64,000 bases of DNA from Neolentinus lepideus HHB14362 ss-1 (GCA_001632425.1 KV425572.1:276566-340565), one strand, 5' to 3'. Counted from the stretch's first letter, positions 43,612-56,534 are shown. The notes: generated by a model from the sequence alone, not told the origin. Made by a program: numbers and translations.

Positions 43612-45933
43612 ATGTCGTCCATCGAGAAAGAAACAGAGTCTCAGGCGACCATCGACGGTGTCGACACGCATGCGGATCGCAGACTTCTGCGCAAGGTGGA
43701 CCTACGGTGAGTCTGTCTTAGCGGCTCTCTGGTGTTTGGTGGATAGTCATATTCGATCAGGTTGTTGCCTATCCTAACTGGATTATATTTGCTAAGCTTC
43801 TTGGACCGGTGAGTATATACTGATCCCGTTTGTTTACTGTGTCTAACCATGTCATGCAGCTCAAATATTGGCAACGCCAAGTAAGACCGATTCACGTGTC
43901 TGGTGTTAAAACAGTCTCTTATGGATTGTGCGCATCGACAGACTTGATGGTCTTGCGACCGTAGGTTTGGATTCTCCAAATGTTCGTTCCAAAATTGATG
44001 CACTGTCATAGGACTTGCACTTATCCCCTTCAGGGTACAATAATGCGCTGGCGGTATACTTCGTTGCCTATGTAGTATTCGAAATCCCTGCAAATGTGAA
44101 CTTCTGCCTAGATAATACTGTTGCTTGTGCTGACCAGGTAAACAGATAATGTGGGTGCTGATGCTGCAACTTGGGATCTTGTCTGATATTCTCACAGTCT
44201 CAAACGTTTTGATCCCCAATTCTGGCTTCCAACGTTGACTCTAGCATGGGGAATCTCCTCCATAGGGCAGGGGCTTATACATAACCAGGCCGGATTATAT
44301 GGCATCCGCTTTCGTATGTGACTCCGTCTAGATATTCACCGTAGGTTTCAGTGAATGATTTACATCTAGTGCTCGGCGCCACGGAGGCGGGACTATTTCC
44401 CGGTGTCATTTATGTGTTCTCTGTTTACTACCGACGGTATGCTAGACAGTAGAACACCAATGATAAAGATTCAGACACGCTATTTAATAGACGAGAACGG
44501 CACTGGCGGGTGGCAGTCTTCTTCGGCGGGGCCGCGTTGGCGGGTGCATTCGGAGGTTCGTCAGGCCGGGTCGTTATTGGCGAATCAACTTGATGAGTTG
44601 AGTGTAGGTGTCCTGGCATATCTCATCGGCCTGATGGACGGCGTAGATGGACGGAGAGGCTGGAACTGGTGCGTGTAGTCCGGTCTGTGTGTCTACAGTC
44701 AGGCTCACATGAAGGCCAGGATATTCATCATTGAAGGCATCATTACTGTTGTAGTCTCATTAGCAGCCTACTTTATTGTGCCAACTTGGTCACACTCAGC
44801 TAAATTCGTCGGTGACACATTATTTGTGCGATTCGCATGGTCGTCTAACCTGTCTGGTGTTGTAGTTAAACGTGTCAGAGCGGGAACGACTCCTTGCTAG
44901 ACTACGGGACGATTCAGATGCCGCCAACCGGGAACATTTCCAGTGGTTCTATGTCCGCCAGGCCTTCACCGATCATCTTGTTTGGGCATACGCTTTCCTA
45001 TTCCACGGGTTTTCCTTTGCACTGTATACGCTGAGTCAATTCTCGGTACGCCATAGATAATTGGGAACCATGACTGTCATCTGACCTCTGTTCGCAGCCC
45101 ACGATTATTGCTGGATTGGGCTTCGCTACTTGGAAGGCTCAACTGTATGAGAGTTTTATTCGATTCGTGACGATCGTGTGCTAACGTCACTTCTCAATAC
45201 CAGGATGTCTGTACCTCCTAATGCTCTTGCTGCATTCTCGATATGGTTTGCCGCTTGGCTTTCTTCCCGCTATAAGGTTCGGGCCCCCATAATCATCGGA
45301 GCAGGTGCTATCGGAATTATCGGTACGTTCGTGTTATGGACTCCTTGCAGCTGCTACTTAGCCTTGCGTCTGTCGCTACGGCGCTACATAGGATACATCG
45401 TTCTCTTGACTACGAAGACGCGTAAGATAGTGACAGCCTCTGTGAATTATATCGCTAACATTCTCTTTGGACCCTATGTAGCTGGTGCGCAATACGTTGG
45501 CGTTCACCTTGCTAATGCAGGTGTCTATACTGGAAATGCACTTTTGCTGAGGTGTGTAGGCGAGTGTTACTAGGTGTATGTGTTTCACAACTGACAGGCT
45601 GTCTATGACAGCTGGCCTAGTGAAAATATTTCAGGTCAGACAAAGCGAGCTGTCGGCGTCGCTATGCAGATAACAATCGGGGACATCGGCGCAATAGCGG
45701 GTGTTCTTATCTACCGGCCCAACTTTGCTGCACATCTATACCGCAAACCAAATATCATTGCTATTGGTTATCTCACGTTCGCCATATCTGTGGCGACATA
45801 TCTGTGGGTGTGGATGGCCAATGAGAACCGCCGTCGAGACCGTCTTATGGAGCAGTCGACAGAGGATTTACCGAAGGGTGATGAGAAGATTCGGCTGGGA
45901 GACAGAGCTCTTGACTATAGATATCAGACGTAA
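43612..45933 (+). CDS. MFS transporter, anion:cation symporter (Dal5-like) family
   Basis: Plasma-membrane permease for a small organic anion or vitamin; the substrate cannot be told. Starts MSSIEKETESQATIDGVDTH at 43612. Family landmarks follow in order: RLLRKVDLRLLPILTGLYLL, SFLDRSNIGNAK, GYNNALAVYFVAYVVFEIPA, LGATEAGLFPGVIYVFSVYY, ERHWRVAVFFGGAALAGAFG, GVLAYLIGLMDGVDGRRGWN, IFIIEGIITVVVSLAAYFIV, and in the second half ANILFGPYVAGAQYVGVHLA and AVGVAMQITIGDIGAIAGVL. Roughly a dozen introns of 50-60 bp cut it into very small exons (for example SNIGNAK alone). A charged C-terminal tail ends at 45933. About 480-500 aa with twelve predicted spans. Confidence 0.88.
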
Positions 45934-46169
45934 TGTATGTATTAATTCACGGCCTATTATGTCGCGACAAGTACGCAGCAATATTGTATGAATCCGAGTG
46001 ATAAGAGAATCCGGACGTGTATTGCTCATTACTTGGATGAACATGGATGCATTGCGACATAGAATGACGAGATTGTACGGTAACATGATGCTGTGAGGAT
46101 GAAGTGTATATGATGACAATGATAATGCAGGTAATAATAATAACAAGGCCATGCAAAGGGGTCGCTCAC
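45934..46169. other. Convergent 3' spacer
   Basis: 236 bp between the stops of the MFS gene and the F-box-like gene; contains short AAT-rich runs only. Confidence 0.4.
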
Positions 46170-49100
46170 TCAATCAATCTCTCTGTAGCTGATCCTGCGC
46201 TTCTTGCCCTTCTGACCTCTTTCGTGGTACTCGTCGTCGTCTCCTTCGCTGAAGTCTTCGTCAGGAACATCAGACCCATAGAGAAGGCGACGTTTCTCCC
46301 GGTCGCGTTTGCGCAGATCCCGTAAGTTGTTGGTCAAGGACTTATGGAACTCATTCTACATAGAGCATGAGGCGGTATTCTTAAGGGATCGGTATAACGA
46401 GACGAACCTTAGGTAGTCGAACTTTGCTTCCGGGAGTAGCAGTCTTCTCAAGTCTTTTTTTCTGTTCCTTATACTGCAGTTCATTTAGTACAGAAAAGAG
46501 CATGTCACCCGAGGACACGCACCTTCTTCTTCTCTTCTTTCAGAATCACAGACAAGTGCTTGATCCACTGCTGCAGATTCGACTCAAACTTCTTCTTCTT
46601 GGCTTGTGCCTTCATGGCACGCGAAATGGTAGCATCCTCCTCCGCGATAGTCTCATCATCTGAGTCGGGAATAGCATATGATTTGACAGAAGCAGCTGCG
46701 CTCCTACGAGGCCGCTTCTTTCCACGACTGCCCTCTCCACGATTAGATCCTGCGGCAGGAATAGATGCCATAGAATGGCTAGTAGACTCCGTCTTCACTC
46801 TTACTTTCTTTCCAGAAGACTTCATCCTGTCCTGAGTGATGTAGTCTTCCTCGGTGAAGTAAAATTCTGCGCCTTGCTGAATTTCATGATACAATGACCA
46901 ATTCTACAATCAGTCACGTTAGATCATCACCATATCCCGACCCTACGATTTGACGCACTGGAGCTCTCCCAAGACGTTGTAAGATCTTGAAATGTTTGAG
47001 AGTGATGGGGACGCGATATTGCGAGCCGAAGGGGTCAGGATCGCCATATCCGAAATCCGGCTGTAAAACCTACGCAACAGGATCAGAATGGCTCGGCCAG
47101 AAGATCCGCAATACTTACCGCCACATTATCGTTGATCACACCGTGAATAACGAAGATGGCAGTAACGGGACTCCGGTTGCCGAAATACGTGCGTACCCAC
47201 CGGCCGACTTGCATGGCATCTGTCAGGAAGGTTAGATGTCAAGTAGTTACTCGATATATCAGAACGCCTACCAGCAGGATATGTCAGCTTGCCTTGGCTA
47301 TCGGTCGCACCATAGTGGTGATACCGCCGACGACCTGTCCTTGTCGGAGCCAGCTCGTCGTATTGTATCATTGTAGTGAGCGTGTCCTGTCCGATACGAC
47401 CCTACACCATAACACTTCAGCCTCTCCAACGACGTTTTGTGTACTGAGGCACGCTCACAAGGTCCATCTCAGACGAATATGTTGGCACCTCAACTTGACT
47501 GCTGTCGCCGACATCTTCCATCGACATATCCTGACCATCTTCGCCACCATCCTCTGCCTCAGCGTCTTGTTCAGAAGGCAGAGCGAGAACCACAGTTTGC
47601 GCAACCTCGGCCTGCGCAGCCCGATGACGTGAGCCTACGCCAGACTGCCTGCCTAGCGGATAGCGTGAAACAACGAAGTCGCGGGACAACGTTGCTTCGT
47701 ATGCTGCGCACGCTTTCTCGTCTTCTGAAGGAGGTAGATCTTCCAAACGGATCTGATAGCGCTGGGGCACTATGTCAGTAATGGTATCCTTCAGCCACTC
47801 GTGGTCCGCCAGTAACTTCTTGAGCATTTTGCCCTGACAAACAAAGCGTAACATAGCAGATTAGATAGAATTCAATGTAGCTTTGATGTCCTCCTACCTT
47901 GCAGTTGATTTCCAAACACTTCAGTGTGACCTCTTCCAGCAATAATTTGATCCCCCGCGAGTCCAGGCCCACCTCCACCTTTCCATACTCCAGGATCGGC
48001 GTGTATCGCTCCACAAACGGGTTTATAAGTACATCATAAATATCCTTCCTTGACAATGGTGTGAGTCCGAGCGCATCGAGCTTAGTCTTTAATGTAGCAG
48101 GTGTGGTATGTGCGAGGCAATTGTCCGAGAGGAAAACAGTGAGAAGCATAACTAGACGAACAGTAGGATCATCAGAAGGATAATCGGCCCATAGTTGGCG
48201 TAGGACATTAATGGTGTAGACAGTAGTGATGGATCGTGTGGTGACAAACATCTGAGGAAATAGGCACAATTTCAGCATCTCAGTTCGACGCACATTTATA
48301 TCTCACTTGCCTTCGTTAACTCGCGAACGACGTCACTGGATACCATACTTTGAGCCATTATGGCAACAAATGATCGATGACTATATGCGCACCGTATCTC
48401 GAACAGCAGATTACCCGATTTGTCAAGCTGTTTCAAAGCGGTATATGCACCTTCATTAGCTTTCGCCTCCATGCATATCTCCGCAGCAACTGTCCGAGTC
48501 AGGAACATCCTGAAGGCGCCGGAGCTTCAATACACGGCAACAAAGAGTTAGACCTATGTCGTACTTGGGGTCCAGCCGACAAAGCTCTCGGACGTTACGG
48601 ACAATCTCATCCGTCCGATTTTCACTTGTGAGACTCGGCCGCTCGAACATTTTTCGGAATACGAAGTCGCGGTACTTGATCAATCAAAGTAAGTCAAACA
48701 ATTACGAAGTCTAAACGGCCACCACTTACTTTGCTATCCATGTGGAATCCATTGGCCTTGGCATACGGCAGCAAACGTGGCTCGATAGCCAATGCCAGAG
48801 GGAAGGAAACCATCACTGGGTCCTGCATTACTCATTAATATAAATTGAAAGTTGGCTTGGAGGACACCAAGCACCTTATTACAAAATGGCATAAACTGCG
48901 GATACATGGGATAAAGGTCATATTTCACAGAAATATGAACAGTCCTACACACCTTGTATTTCTCAATTATATCCCGTATCTCTTCCCAAGGTACGCTTTT
49001 CAGAGCAGATGGGAACCGGCTCTCGGTCAAAAAGGATGCGAATGTAGATCCGTCATCTTCCCCCTTTCCTGTGGGTATGTCTCCGTATATGCGGGCAGCT

Positions 49101-49631
49101 ACGATCATGAAGTAACTGAAGACAGGGAAGGACATCGATCGGACCCATGTTGTCTTCACGAAATGCGCCTGCGTGCGGAAGTAGTGATGTATGGCTACTT
49201 GGACGAGGTAGCGAGACAGGTACGCTCCACAGCTGATGAGAATCTACGAGATGGGAAAGGGATGGAGGTATTTCATTCTTTAAATTTGAGGAAGGAAGGA
49301 GTGGTAGACATACGTCGATAACCTTCTCATTTATCAGCTTCCCCCGCCCGAACGCCCAGAAGATCGCCTGCATCTGCCCATGCCGCGAGAGAAAGTAGGT
49401 AGCTCGAACGTACGGATCCTGCGAAAAGTGATAGAACCTCTTCGAGACGAGGGTAAAGCTTGTTGGGTCGTCCAGTTCAACCAGAATAAGCTGGAGGATC
49501 TCATCTGCAAGGTCGATTGCGTCAGGGACATTGTGCACCAGACAGACATACTCCTTTCTCCTACGGCCACACTTACCACAGAGACCGTCCATTAGGATTG
49601 AGCCCGACACACCAGCAGACGACAACGGCAC
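46170..49631 (-). CDS. F-box-like protein, large basidiomycete-type
   Basis: Probable substrate adaptor of an SCF ubiquitin ligase, or a structural F-box-like protein. The start at 49631 (MPLSSAGVSGSILMDGLC) is spliced over a GTAAGT...GCAG intron into DEILQLILVELDDPTSFTLV SKRFYHFSQDPYVRATYFLS, a good F-box-like motif at residues 20-60. The long helical middle shows no known repeats (VVRELTKMFVTTRSITTVYT, LWADYPSDDPTVRLVMLLTV). An acidic linker follows, then YFGNRSPVTAIFVIHGVIND and FGSQYRVPITLKHFKILQRL. The C-terminus is Lys/Arg-rich with nuclear-localisation-like KKRPRRS and KGKKRRIS, ending at 46170. Many introns; total about 950-1000 aa. The basic tail and linker suggest a nuclear site. 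The function of the long central part is unknown to me. Confidence 0.75.
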
Positions 49632-49879
49632 AAGGGGGGTCAGGCTGTACCGACAACAGACACGGAGGCAGAGGAGGCAGTGAGCGTCGGAGGCAAGATT
49701 GGCGGTCGTTCGGACTTCAAATTAGGCGTAGTCGGCATCCAAGCATGCAAATGTCACAGCGTTACGACTCGGGATGCAGCGCCACAAGAGGCGGGATATT
49801 GCCAGATTCATCGAAAATAGATGGATTACAAGGCTGTATGTACTGTAGGTCTAGCGCATTATGCTTAGGAGGATCAGTA

Positions 49880-51080
49880 TCAGAAGGTACTTTTATAGTA
49901 GCCCCGCCAGATGTGCCATGGCATCTTCCAGTCCCCCCGCTGCAGTGACGTATCGAAAGCGTTAAAGTTGGCTGCTTCCAGCCGCGACAGATAAGATTGG
50001 ACCGGTATCTGCAGCAAAATATCAATTGGATCCAAAATTTCGAGCGCCAATGCACCCACTGCTGCTAGAAACACCGGCATCGCCTCCTTGGGTACCCCAG
50101 TGTCCTTGAACATGTCTCGAGCGGTCGCTAGATGGTCATTTGCTGCGGTGGCAAACTCGAACACAGCGTCTGAGAGCATATCCGCTTGAGGTCCTTTCCG
50201 GAAGACCTCTTCTTGGTTAACTCCGTGTTTTGCTGTGATCTCTGCAGGGATTACCATCCGACCCTTGGATGCGTGGAACGGCAGAGACCTGAGCAAAGTT
50301 GTAAAACTCTGTGCTACACCGAGGTGCGAGGCGGCATGAGAACATGTGGACGACTCCTGTAACGATAGCAGTGACAATAAGAGATATAGCAGAGTAGAGC
50401 TTGTCGACTCGGCGTGAGCGGTTGCACTGTCCGAGGTAAGGTGCGACGGTGTTTGCAGCTCGCTGTCCTAGGAACCATCTCATCTCAGTTCGCATTACGC
50501 AACGCACCACAACGGAACAGACCCTGGCATCAACAATACGTTTTAAATGATATGACGGTAAATGAGCCCGGCGAGATGCATCATGGAGTGCGAGTGCAAT
50601 GGGATGGTGAGGCGGCCTGTTCTAACCATAGCAGCGGTGAATATGCAACAATGCACTCAGAGTAAATCATGCACATCACTGATATCCTTAATAGCATCTC
50701 TCCAGAACTGCATTCTTATCTTTCCTACCATAGAGTTCGAGACCGATTCTTGAAGCATAGCCAGCTCGACCTATCATCACTTACGGGTCAGGTACAGCTA
50801 TCGTCCGGATTGGCGGACGTACATAGAATGCTTTCAATGCAAAATATCCACCACGAAGGTATTCCGGGTAGAAAGGCGACATTAAAAAGGATTCATAGTC
50901 ATGTTTCCTGACCAAGTCCTTGCAATATGCTCCGGGGTCACCTACACCGCCCAATGAAGGGCTCGCTGTGGTCAGAGACCGCCTTGACCATCGAATGCTT
51001 CTAGAAAGGATGTTCTGTCGGCGGCCGTGTACCAGAGGTCGGATGTGCCATGCACAGGCTTTTACTTTAGTTAGCTGCAT
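49880..51080 (-). CDS. NDUFAF6: Complex I assembly factor NDUFAF6-like
   Basis: Mitochondrial protein with an inactive squalene/phytoene-synthase fold, needed for assembly of NADH:ubiquinone oxidoreductase. The N-terminus is a typical presequence, basic and Ser-rich (MQLTKVKACAWHIRPLVHGR ... RSIRWSRRSLTTASPSLGG). Then DPGAYCKDLVRKHDYESFLM SPFYPEYLRGGYFALKAFYV matches the family start. Later exons give an M-x-FWRDAI segment, the ASHLGVAQSFTTLLRSLPFH block, EITAKHGVNQEEVFRKGPQ, FATAANDHLATARDMF and the end WHIWRGYYKSTF at 49880. Several introns. The Asp-rich catalytic motifs of true synthases are not seen, as usual in this subfamily. Confidence 0.88.
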
Positions 51081-52067
51081 TAATACTGTCGAGCGCTAAG
51101 TCCAGGAACGCGGCTAGTTTGGTCGGCTATGCGGTGACCTCACACGCCGGCATTTGCCGATCAAATGATTGGAGATTTGTTGGCTTGCTTCCCTGATAGA
51201 AAGTCCGCCCACAACGCATCTTCGCTTTGTTCTCAACGCTGTCCTCCTCGTCGCCGACTCTGCTGACTACGCGCTGTTGAGGCACTATGTATTATTCAAT
51301 ATTTACTAGCCCAGCCGTTGCTAGCTTATGCACTCGCCGGACATATGGATGTGAAGGACGCGGACAAAGCACTGCCAGCATTGTCCTTGTCAACCATAAG
51401 TTAACCGTGACATGTTGACTTTCTCGGGACTGGACGGTTTTTTCTGCCCTCGCGACTGTCGTTGTCTTTTCTACTGGCTGTACCAGACCGCACTGGCTAC
51501 CTCTTCACCCTTAGTCTCTTGTTGGCTCTGCCGTGGCCCCTGGTGCTATACGTTCCGGCTTCCTGTTCCCTATTTACTAAAAGGAACTCACGAGAAACAA
51601 GAGTACTTCGTGCCTGTTGCATAGCATAACTCCTTCTAAGAGAATGCTCCTACGATTGCGTCTCGTCCAGACACTGGCAAGTCCGTATATTAAGGGTTAC
51701 CGGAGCGAGGCAATGTCTGCACGACTGCCAGTGAGTAGAATTGTGTCACGAGCACTCCACACGAGGCAATTACCCCCCCCGAACGGACCTGTCTTGTACT
51801 GTTCCTCGTCAATATCCTGTGCACGCATACCCGCCGCAGGATCTTGCCGCTCAGACAGTCTCAGACCCGTTGAGGGATATACGCGTATTGCCTCTTTGCG
51901 CCTGTGTTGAGGCCAATCCATCATCGTGCCAGGGAGTCATAATCCCCGTATGACTACTGGCATTGTGATACATATGCTGGTGAAACCTGGTGTTATTCAT
52001 ACGTAGGGTCAGGCAGTGCGATGCCGTTTGCCAGATCGCTAGCTGATTGTGCGCGATAAGAGTAAAA
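51081..52067. other. Intergenic stretch with ambiguous small ORFs
   Basis: About 1 kb. A 5' part (51643-51750) reads like a mitochondrial presequence (MLLRLRLVQTLASPYIKGYR, VSRALHTRQLPPPNGPVLY). The coding-like continuation (RQYPVHAYPPQDLAAQTVSD) lies in another frame seven bases later, too close for an intron. It may be a broken gene or chance; I do not call a CDS. Confidence 0.3.
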
Positions 52068-52586
52068 ATGCACGGTACTTCAGCGGCGGCGGCGGAGTAC
52101 GCACTGCCGGCTCCGCGGCAGGCCACTCAGTATGAGGAGGCAATTATACAGAAAAGGTAATAGGGCGTTGGAATCCATCATGATCTCGTCTTGCCTTGAG
52201 TCAGATTTTCTAAGAATTACGCCGATCCCGTAAACATCACTGGGCGCTGCCCGTCTCGTGTGATATATCATACAAGTCCATCTCATCCTCCACTTGTTTC
52301 GTGCTGACTACTCTATCACAGGCGCTGGCAAATTCCGCTCATTCTCTCGTCAGGGGGAGTTCTGTCTGGATCCGGCGCGTTCCATTTGGCATTGCTTCGG
52401 ACTTTAACACGGTCTTTCTGGAATGCGTCGGGCCCCTGCGTATCCTCTGTTGACATGCTGTGCAAGCCACGTTTAGTAGCAGCGAGTGCTGGGGCCGTCG
52501 GGGCGACCTATAGATTGCGCATGCGCAAACGCAGTGTCACGCTACTCGTTTACCATCTCTCGCTCACTGTCGTCTACCTTCCATGA
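52068..52586 (+). CDS. Possible small two-exon protein
   Basis: ATG at 52068 (MHGTSAAAAEYALPAPRQAT), donor GTAATA at 52157, acceptor CACAG ending 52321, continuing in frame RRWQIPLILSSGGVLSGSGA to a TGA at 52584-52586. About 117 aa with two moderately hydrophobic stretches; family unknown. The stop overlaps the ATG of the next ORF (ATGA), which is odd for a fungus and argues that one of the two starts or stops is misplaced. Confidence 0.3.
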
Positions 52587-54219
52587 GCTGGATCGACGAC
52601 ACTCCTAAGTTGCGCATGACGGCTACCTTAGAGGAGATCCTGTCCTCTGAAAGGTTCCAGCGTGTCCACGTTCGGTGGCTGAACGCATTAGACCCTTCCA
52701 AGAAGAGGACGGTACCCAATTGCCTCCTTTTTTTTCAAACGATGACGGGCTTACCGTACGAGTGGTGGCCAAAGCTCTCTGAGGCACAGCAGGACGTGTG
52801 GAGGGAAGCGGGCAACGAAGCGTATTCCAATCCTCATCAACCACTAACGCGTCGACCGAAAGGGAACAAGGCTCGTCCTTCTGCAACAAATCAAGTACGT
52901 CTTCCAGTCACTCTTGTATTTCGCGTCGTACTCCATTCTAATAATATTACAAGGGCGCGTCAAGGAGCGGAGTTGCAAGAACTGATGTTCCCCCTGGCAA
53001 TCAGCCTGAATTTGAGCAGGGGAGCTCAATGTCGCAAGCCGTATTCATTCCTTATGAAGAGTCCCGGTCTAAGAGGCGACGCGTCTCCGATGCGAAGTCA
53101 AAATCCCAAAGGAAGTCAAAGCGGAAGGCGAAAGCGAAGACGAAGAAGGCTGAGCGGTACGAACCATATTCTTCCGCAGCAGCGGGACCTTCCCTTCCCG
53201 CGACGATCGCGTTGCCTCCAACTTCAGGAGTGCAGGCTTCGCCCAGTGATTGGTCCTACGAGTCAGCATCGAGTTTCGGGGGTAGCACTCCGTCCAGTGG
53301 ACAATATGATTTCCGGCATCTATCTATATCTCCCCTAGGGGACCGGCGCCACACCACCGCGTCATACGCTACCTCGAATGACCTCGATATTATCGATCCT
53401 AGTGGCGCACTTTGGCCGCCTACCACCCGCGGCCTAGCTACGTCTGCCTTGGGTTTGTACGGTGAAGGTTTCCCTCCCATTGAACCTTTTCCCCCTTCTG
53501 TACCCGATAGGTACCAGTCCAACCCTGAAGCACCATCAGACTCAGTGGCCCGAGTATCCTTGCATAATTTCCCTCGCTATCCTGATATGAATCACCGACG
53601 GAGCATGAGCGCGTCATCTGACCTACCCCCTGCACCCTCATCTCTGTACCCTATACCCTCAGGTACACAGTGGAACAATCCTCCGCGCCATTTCTCAGAT
53701 CATCCTGGCACGGACGACAGTCGTGAAACGAGCGTTACATATTACGAGTCTTCTCCGATAGGCCCAGTACCTTCAGATACGGCACGGAACCCTCCATATC
53801 ATCTCCTGGCTTACCCCAGCTTAGACATCAGACAGAATATGGGTACCTCGGCTTACGGGGCTCGGACGCCTTCCTCGGCAACTCACGCCGTGTCTCGGGA
53901 CATGACGAACACGACATCAAACTATCCCCCATGTCCCACGAATGACCTGCTGTCTCTCTCTTGCGCCACACCGCAGGAGACGCAGGCTCCCTATCGCACT
54001 GATAGGTCTCCGTTCTCGCTTGTCCAAGAACCGACTGTTGATCAGAGGTTCATTGAGGAAGCTGGGACGAGCTTTACTGAAGAAGAACTCCAGTGGATGG
54101 CAGAGGAAGTCGCAGTCCAGCCAATGATCGAGAAGGATGGAGTGGAGTTGGATCAGTACTATGTGCGTAACCTATACCGTTTCGCTCGATATATATTGAC
54201 GATCTCGGTTTTACCATAG
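52583..54219 (+). CDS. Low-complexity nuclear-type protein, possible divergent HMG box
   Basis: I do not firmly recognise the family. Two exons, joined at the GTACGT donor after ATNQ and an ACAAG acceptor before GASRSGVARTDVPP. Residues about 20-85 (HVRWLNALDPSKKRTVPNCL, LFFQTMTGLPYEWWPKLSEA, QQDVWREAGNEAY) have the spacing of a weak HMG box: basic N-arm, aromatic pair and the helix after W. A basic cluster follows (SRSKRRRVSDAKSKSQRKSK RKAKAKTKKAER), then about 250 residues rich in Ser, Pro, Tyr and Asp, typical of a transcription-factor activation region, and a short acidic helix (TEEELQWMAEEVAV). A regulatory DNA-binding role is inference. Confidence 0.65.
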
Positions 54220-54690
54220 AATGACCCTGGCGCGTCTCAGTAATCCTACGACATTCGTCTATACCTTAATTATATCCTATGTTTGTATGGCGTCTGCTGC
54301 TTGATATCCGTTTCTCAAGGATATTGAGCCACACACGAGTTGCAGTGTACTATTCCGAGATCGCTCGGATCGATGCAGATAGTACTGGTTTTCTCATTTG
54401 GTCCGGTGTGGACTCTGTTTAACAACAGCTGTGAATATTATCTGCAGAGTTGCATGCAGGTAGTAAATTAGTGTACTCTTCTTGGTCTGCATAGTCACTG
54501 CAACTGGATATCTCATTTCCGGCTCACTGTCAATTTACATTATGTCGCATGCATGCGCATATGCAGTGACTTTTAAATCTCAGCGTTCGAGCTGTTGTGC
54601 GGCGAGTCGATCGTCGTCGCGCGCGCCGGATCACTGATTCGGGAGCACTTCCGACGCGGACATACCTTACTCTCCTCTCCTCCAACATAC
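54220..54690. other. Spacer upstream of SDHAF1
   Basis: About 470 bp. Short CATGCA/TGCATGC-rich palindromic words occur near 54455 and 54547-54560 but form no clear element; presumably promoter sequence. Confidence 0.35.
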
Positions 54691-55039
54691 ATGCCGCCAG
54701 CCGGGCCCAAGCTATCTGGTCTCCAGCGTGAAGTGCTCGCGCTGTACAGACGGTACGTTCTGGCCCGAAATTACCAAACGCTATTTAAACTTACTTAATG
54801 ACAGCGCCCTCCGGATGGTTCGAACGAAACCCGGTGCTGCCCAACCCAAATTCCGTCTTTATGTAAGATACGCCTTCCACACACAGACCCGTTCTGTATC
54901 CCCGCGGAATATAGGTGCAATAGAGCACATGCTACGGCGAGGTCGCGCGCAGCTGGAGATGTATGAGCAGAAGGAGGTGAGGGATATTTGGGTGTCGAAG
55001 GAGATGCGGGAGTGGGAAGGAAAGGAAAGGAGCATGTGA
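54691..55039 (+). CDS. SDHAF1: Succinate dehydrogenase assembly factor 1 (LYR protein)
   Basis: Small mitochondrial matrix protein that helps insert Fe-S clusters into the SDH iron-sulfur subunit. Starts MPPAGPKLSGLQREVLALYR; the LYR-type motif ALYRRALRM is restored by splicing across an intron (GTACGT donor near 54752, TGACAG acceptor) that falls exactly inside the motif. Then KPGAAQPKFRLYVRYAFHTQ, VSPRNIGAIEHMLRRGRAQL and EMYEQKEVRDIWVSKEM, ending GKERSM at 55039. About 97 aa; the family ranges around 80-120. Confidence 0.9.
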
Positions 55040-56534
55040 TGAGACGGGTAAGCATTGGAATGGGAGTATTGTTCTGTGTAGTGGTTTCTGACTTGGCAGG
55101 ATCGGACTCTAATCCTAAAGGCCCTAGCGCTTCGCCGTCCATAGAAGCGAAAGTACGTGTTCTGCCCTCTGACATGAGGCACTTGCATTCCTTATGGGAC
55201 AGGGATATGGGCACTCCCTCCAGTGGAATCACCCAGCAGAGTCTGGGAGACACACCACCTTGTTGGACGTTCTTCTGTCGCAAGGATGTGAGTCTCCAAG
55301 TGTCTTGCGTCTAGCCGGAGGCCCAGGCAAGATGTCGCAGAACTTGTGGTTCGACGATTTGTCAATCCTACAAATGATATCTGTCTTTAAATAGAGTTGT
55401 GAACCGAGTTCACCTGGAAACTGAATCACCCATCGTCCAGTGCTCACATCCGATCTTTACTTTGAAGACAGATGCCTCCTGTCACGCCCAGAGTAGTTGT
55501 ACGTGCTTCTCAGCTTACAGCGTTAATGGTACGTGTGGGCTAACCTGAACCAGGCCTAAATGATTCCCATGTAGTCGCACCAGAAACTCCATTCCAGCCG
55601 CAATATGGCCTATAAGCTCTGAACAATTGACAGCCCTAAACGGGGATCTGTCTCCCGGTGTTTCAATGTGCCGATCTTGTGGATGCTCCCCAGGCCCAGG
55701 GCTCAGCGCTCAAACTTCAAGCTTCAAGCTTCAAGGCTCAGCGCTCAGAAAGGGCGCGAGGTGTTCAACGATAAAGTAATAGTTTGATCATGGAATGCTT
55801 GTGGCCACAGAGATGATGCCTGTCAAATTTATGTTTATTCAATCACGATCGATTGGGAGAATTTTCGGCGTCATCTGGCTGATCAAAGACATGTGCGTCG
55901 ATGACACTCACATCTGCAATTGTTTATGTGCTCGCGTTCGGATCTAGTGTAACGTTGATAATCATGCCCCTAGGCTTGATATATCGTGATATCACTACTG
56001 CACAGCCTTCCTCGTGACCCACTGAGGAGTCGATGTCCTGCTCATTGTCGTTTATGAGACTTCTTGATACCCCCAACTGATTATGCCACAAGAGTAGTTA
56101 GAACTGACCACTGAAATTCGCGGACGGAATGGCCGTGACAAGGCTGCGGCCGGTAATTAGTCGCGCCACATCACGTTCCGTAACGTCACAATATTACTAT
56201 TAGATAGCCCGAATCTTGCGCCTACAAATCCCAGAAAACTGCCGGAGTGATGGGAGATCGCTCTCGACTGGGTGTCGTGGATCGCGCGGAGTCTCTGAAA
56301 TCGGCATTGAAGGGGTTATCGAGCCCAGAAGGAATCGAATTTCTGGCGCTCTTCTAACAGCAAGGCGGCGTTTCGCGGACCTGATGTAGATGGTCGATCG
56401 ATTGGATATCCTATAATAATCTGGTAGGCAATGGCTGCGACTTGGCTCCAAATTAGAGTCGCCGCACTGTACATTCTCGCCCTCTTCCCTCTGTACCTCG
56501 TATCTCAGTAATTCCTCCTTAATTCGCCCCCTCT
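55040..56534. other. 1.5-kb intergenic stretch
   Basis: No gene is supported. At about 55708-55745 a short array of CTTCAAG words is flanked by two copies of GGCTCAGCGCTCA. The remainder is unremarkable. Confidence 0.4.

Noticed and set aside
56281..56380. Minus-strand TTCGATTCC-like word with a 6-bp stem, considered as a tRNA
   Set aside because: The acceptor, D and anticodon arms cannot be built at the required distances.
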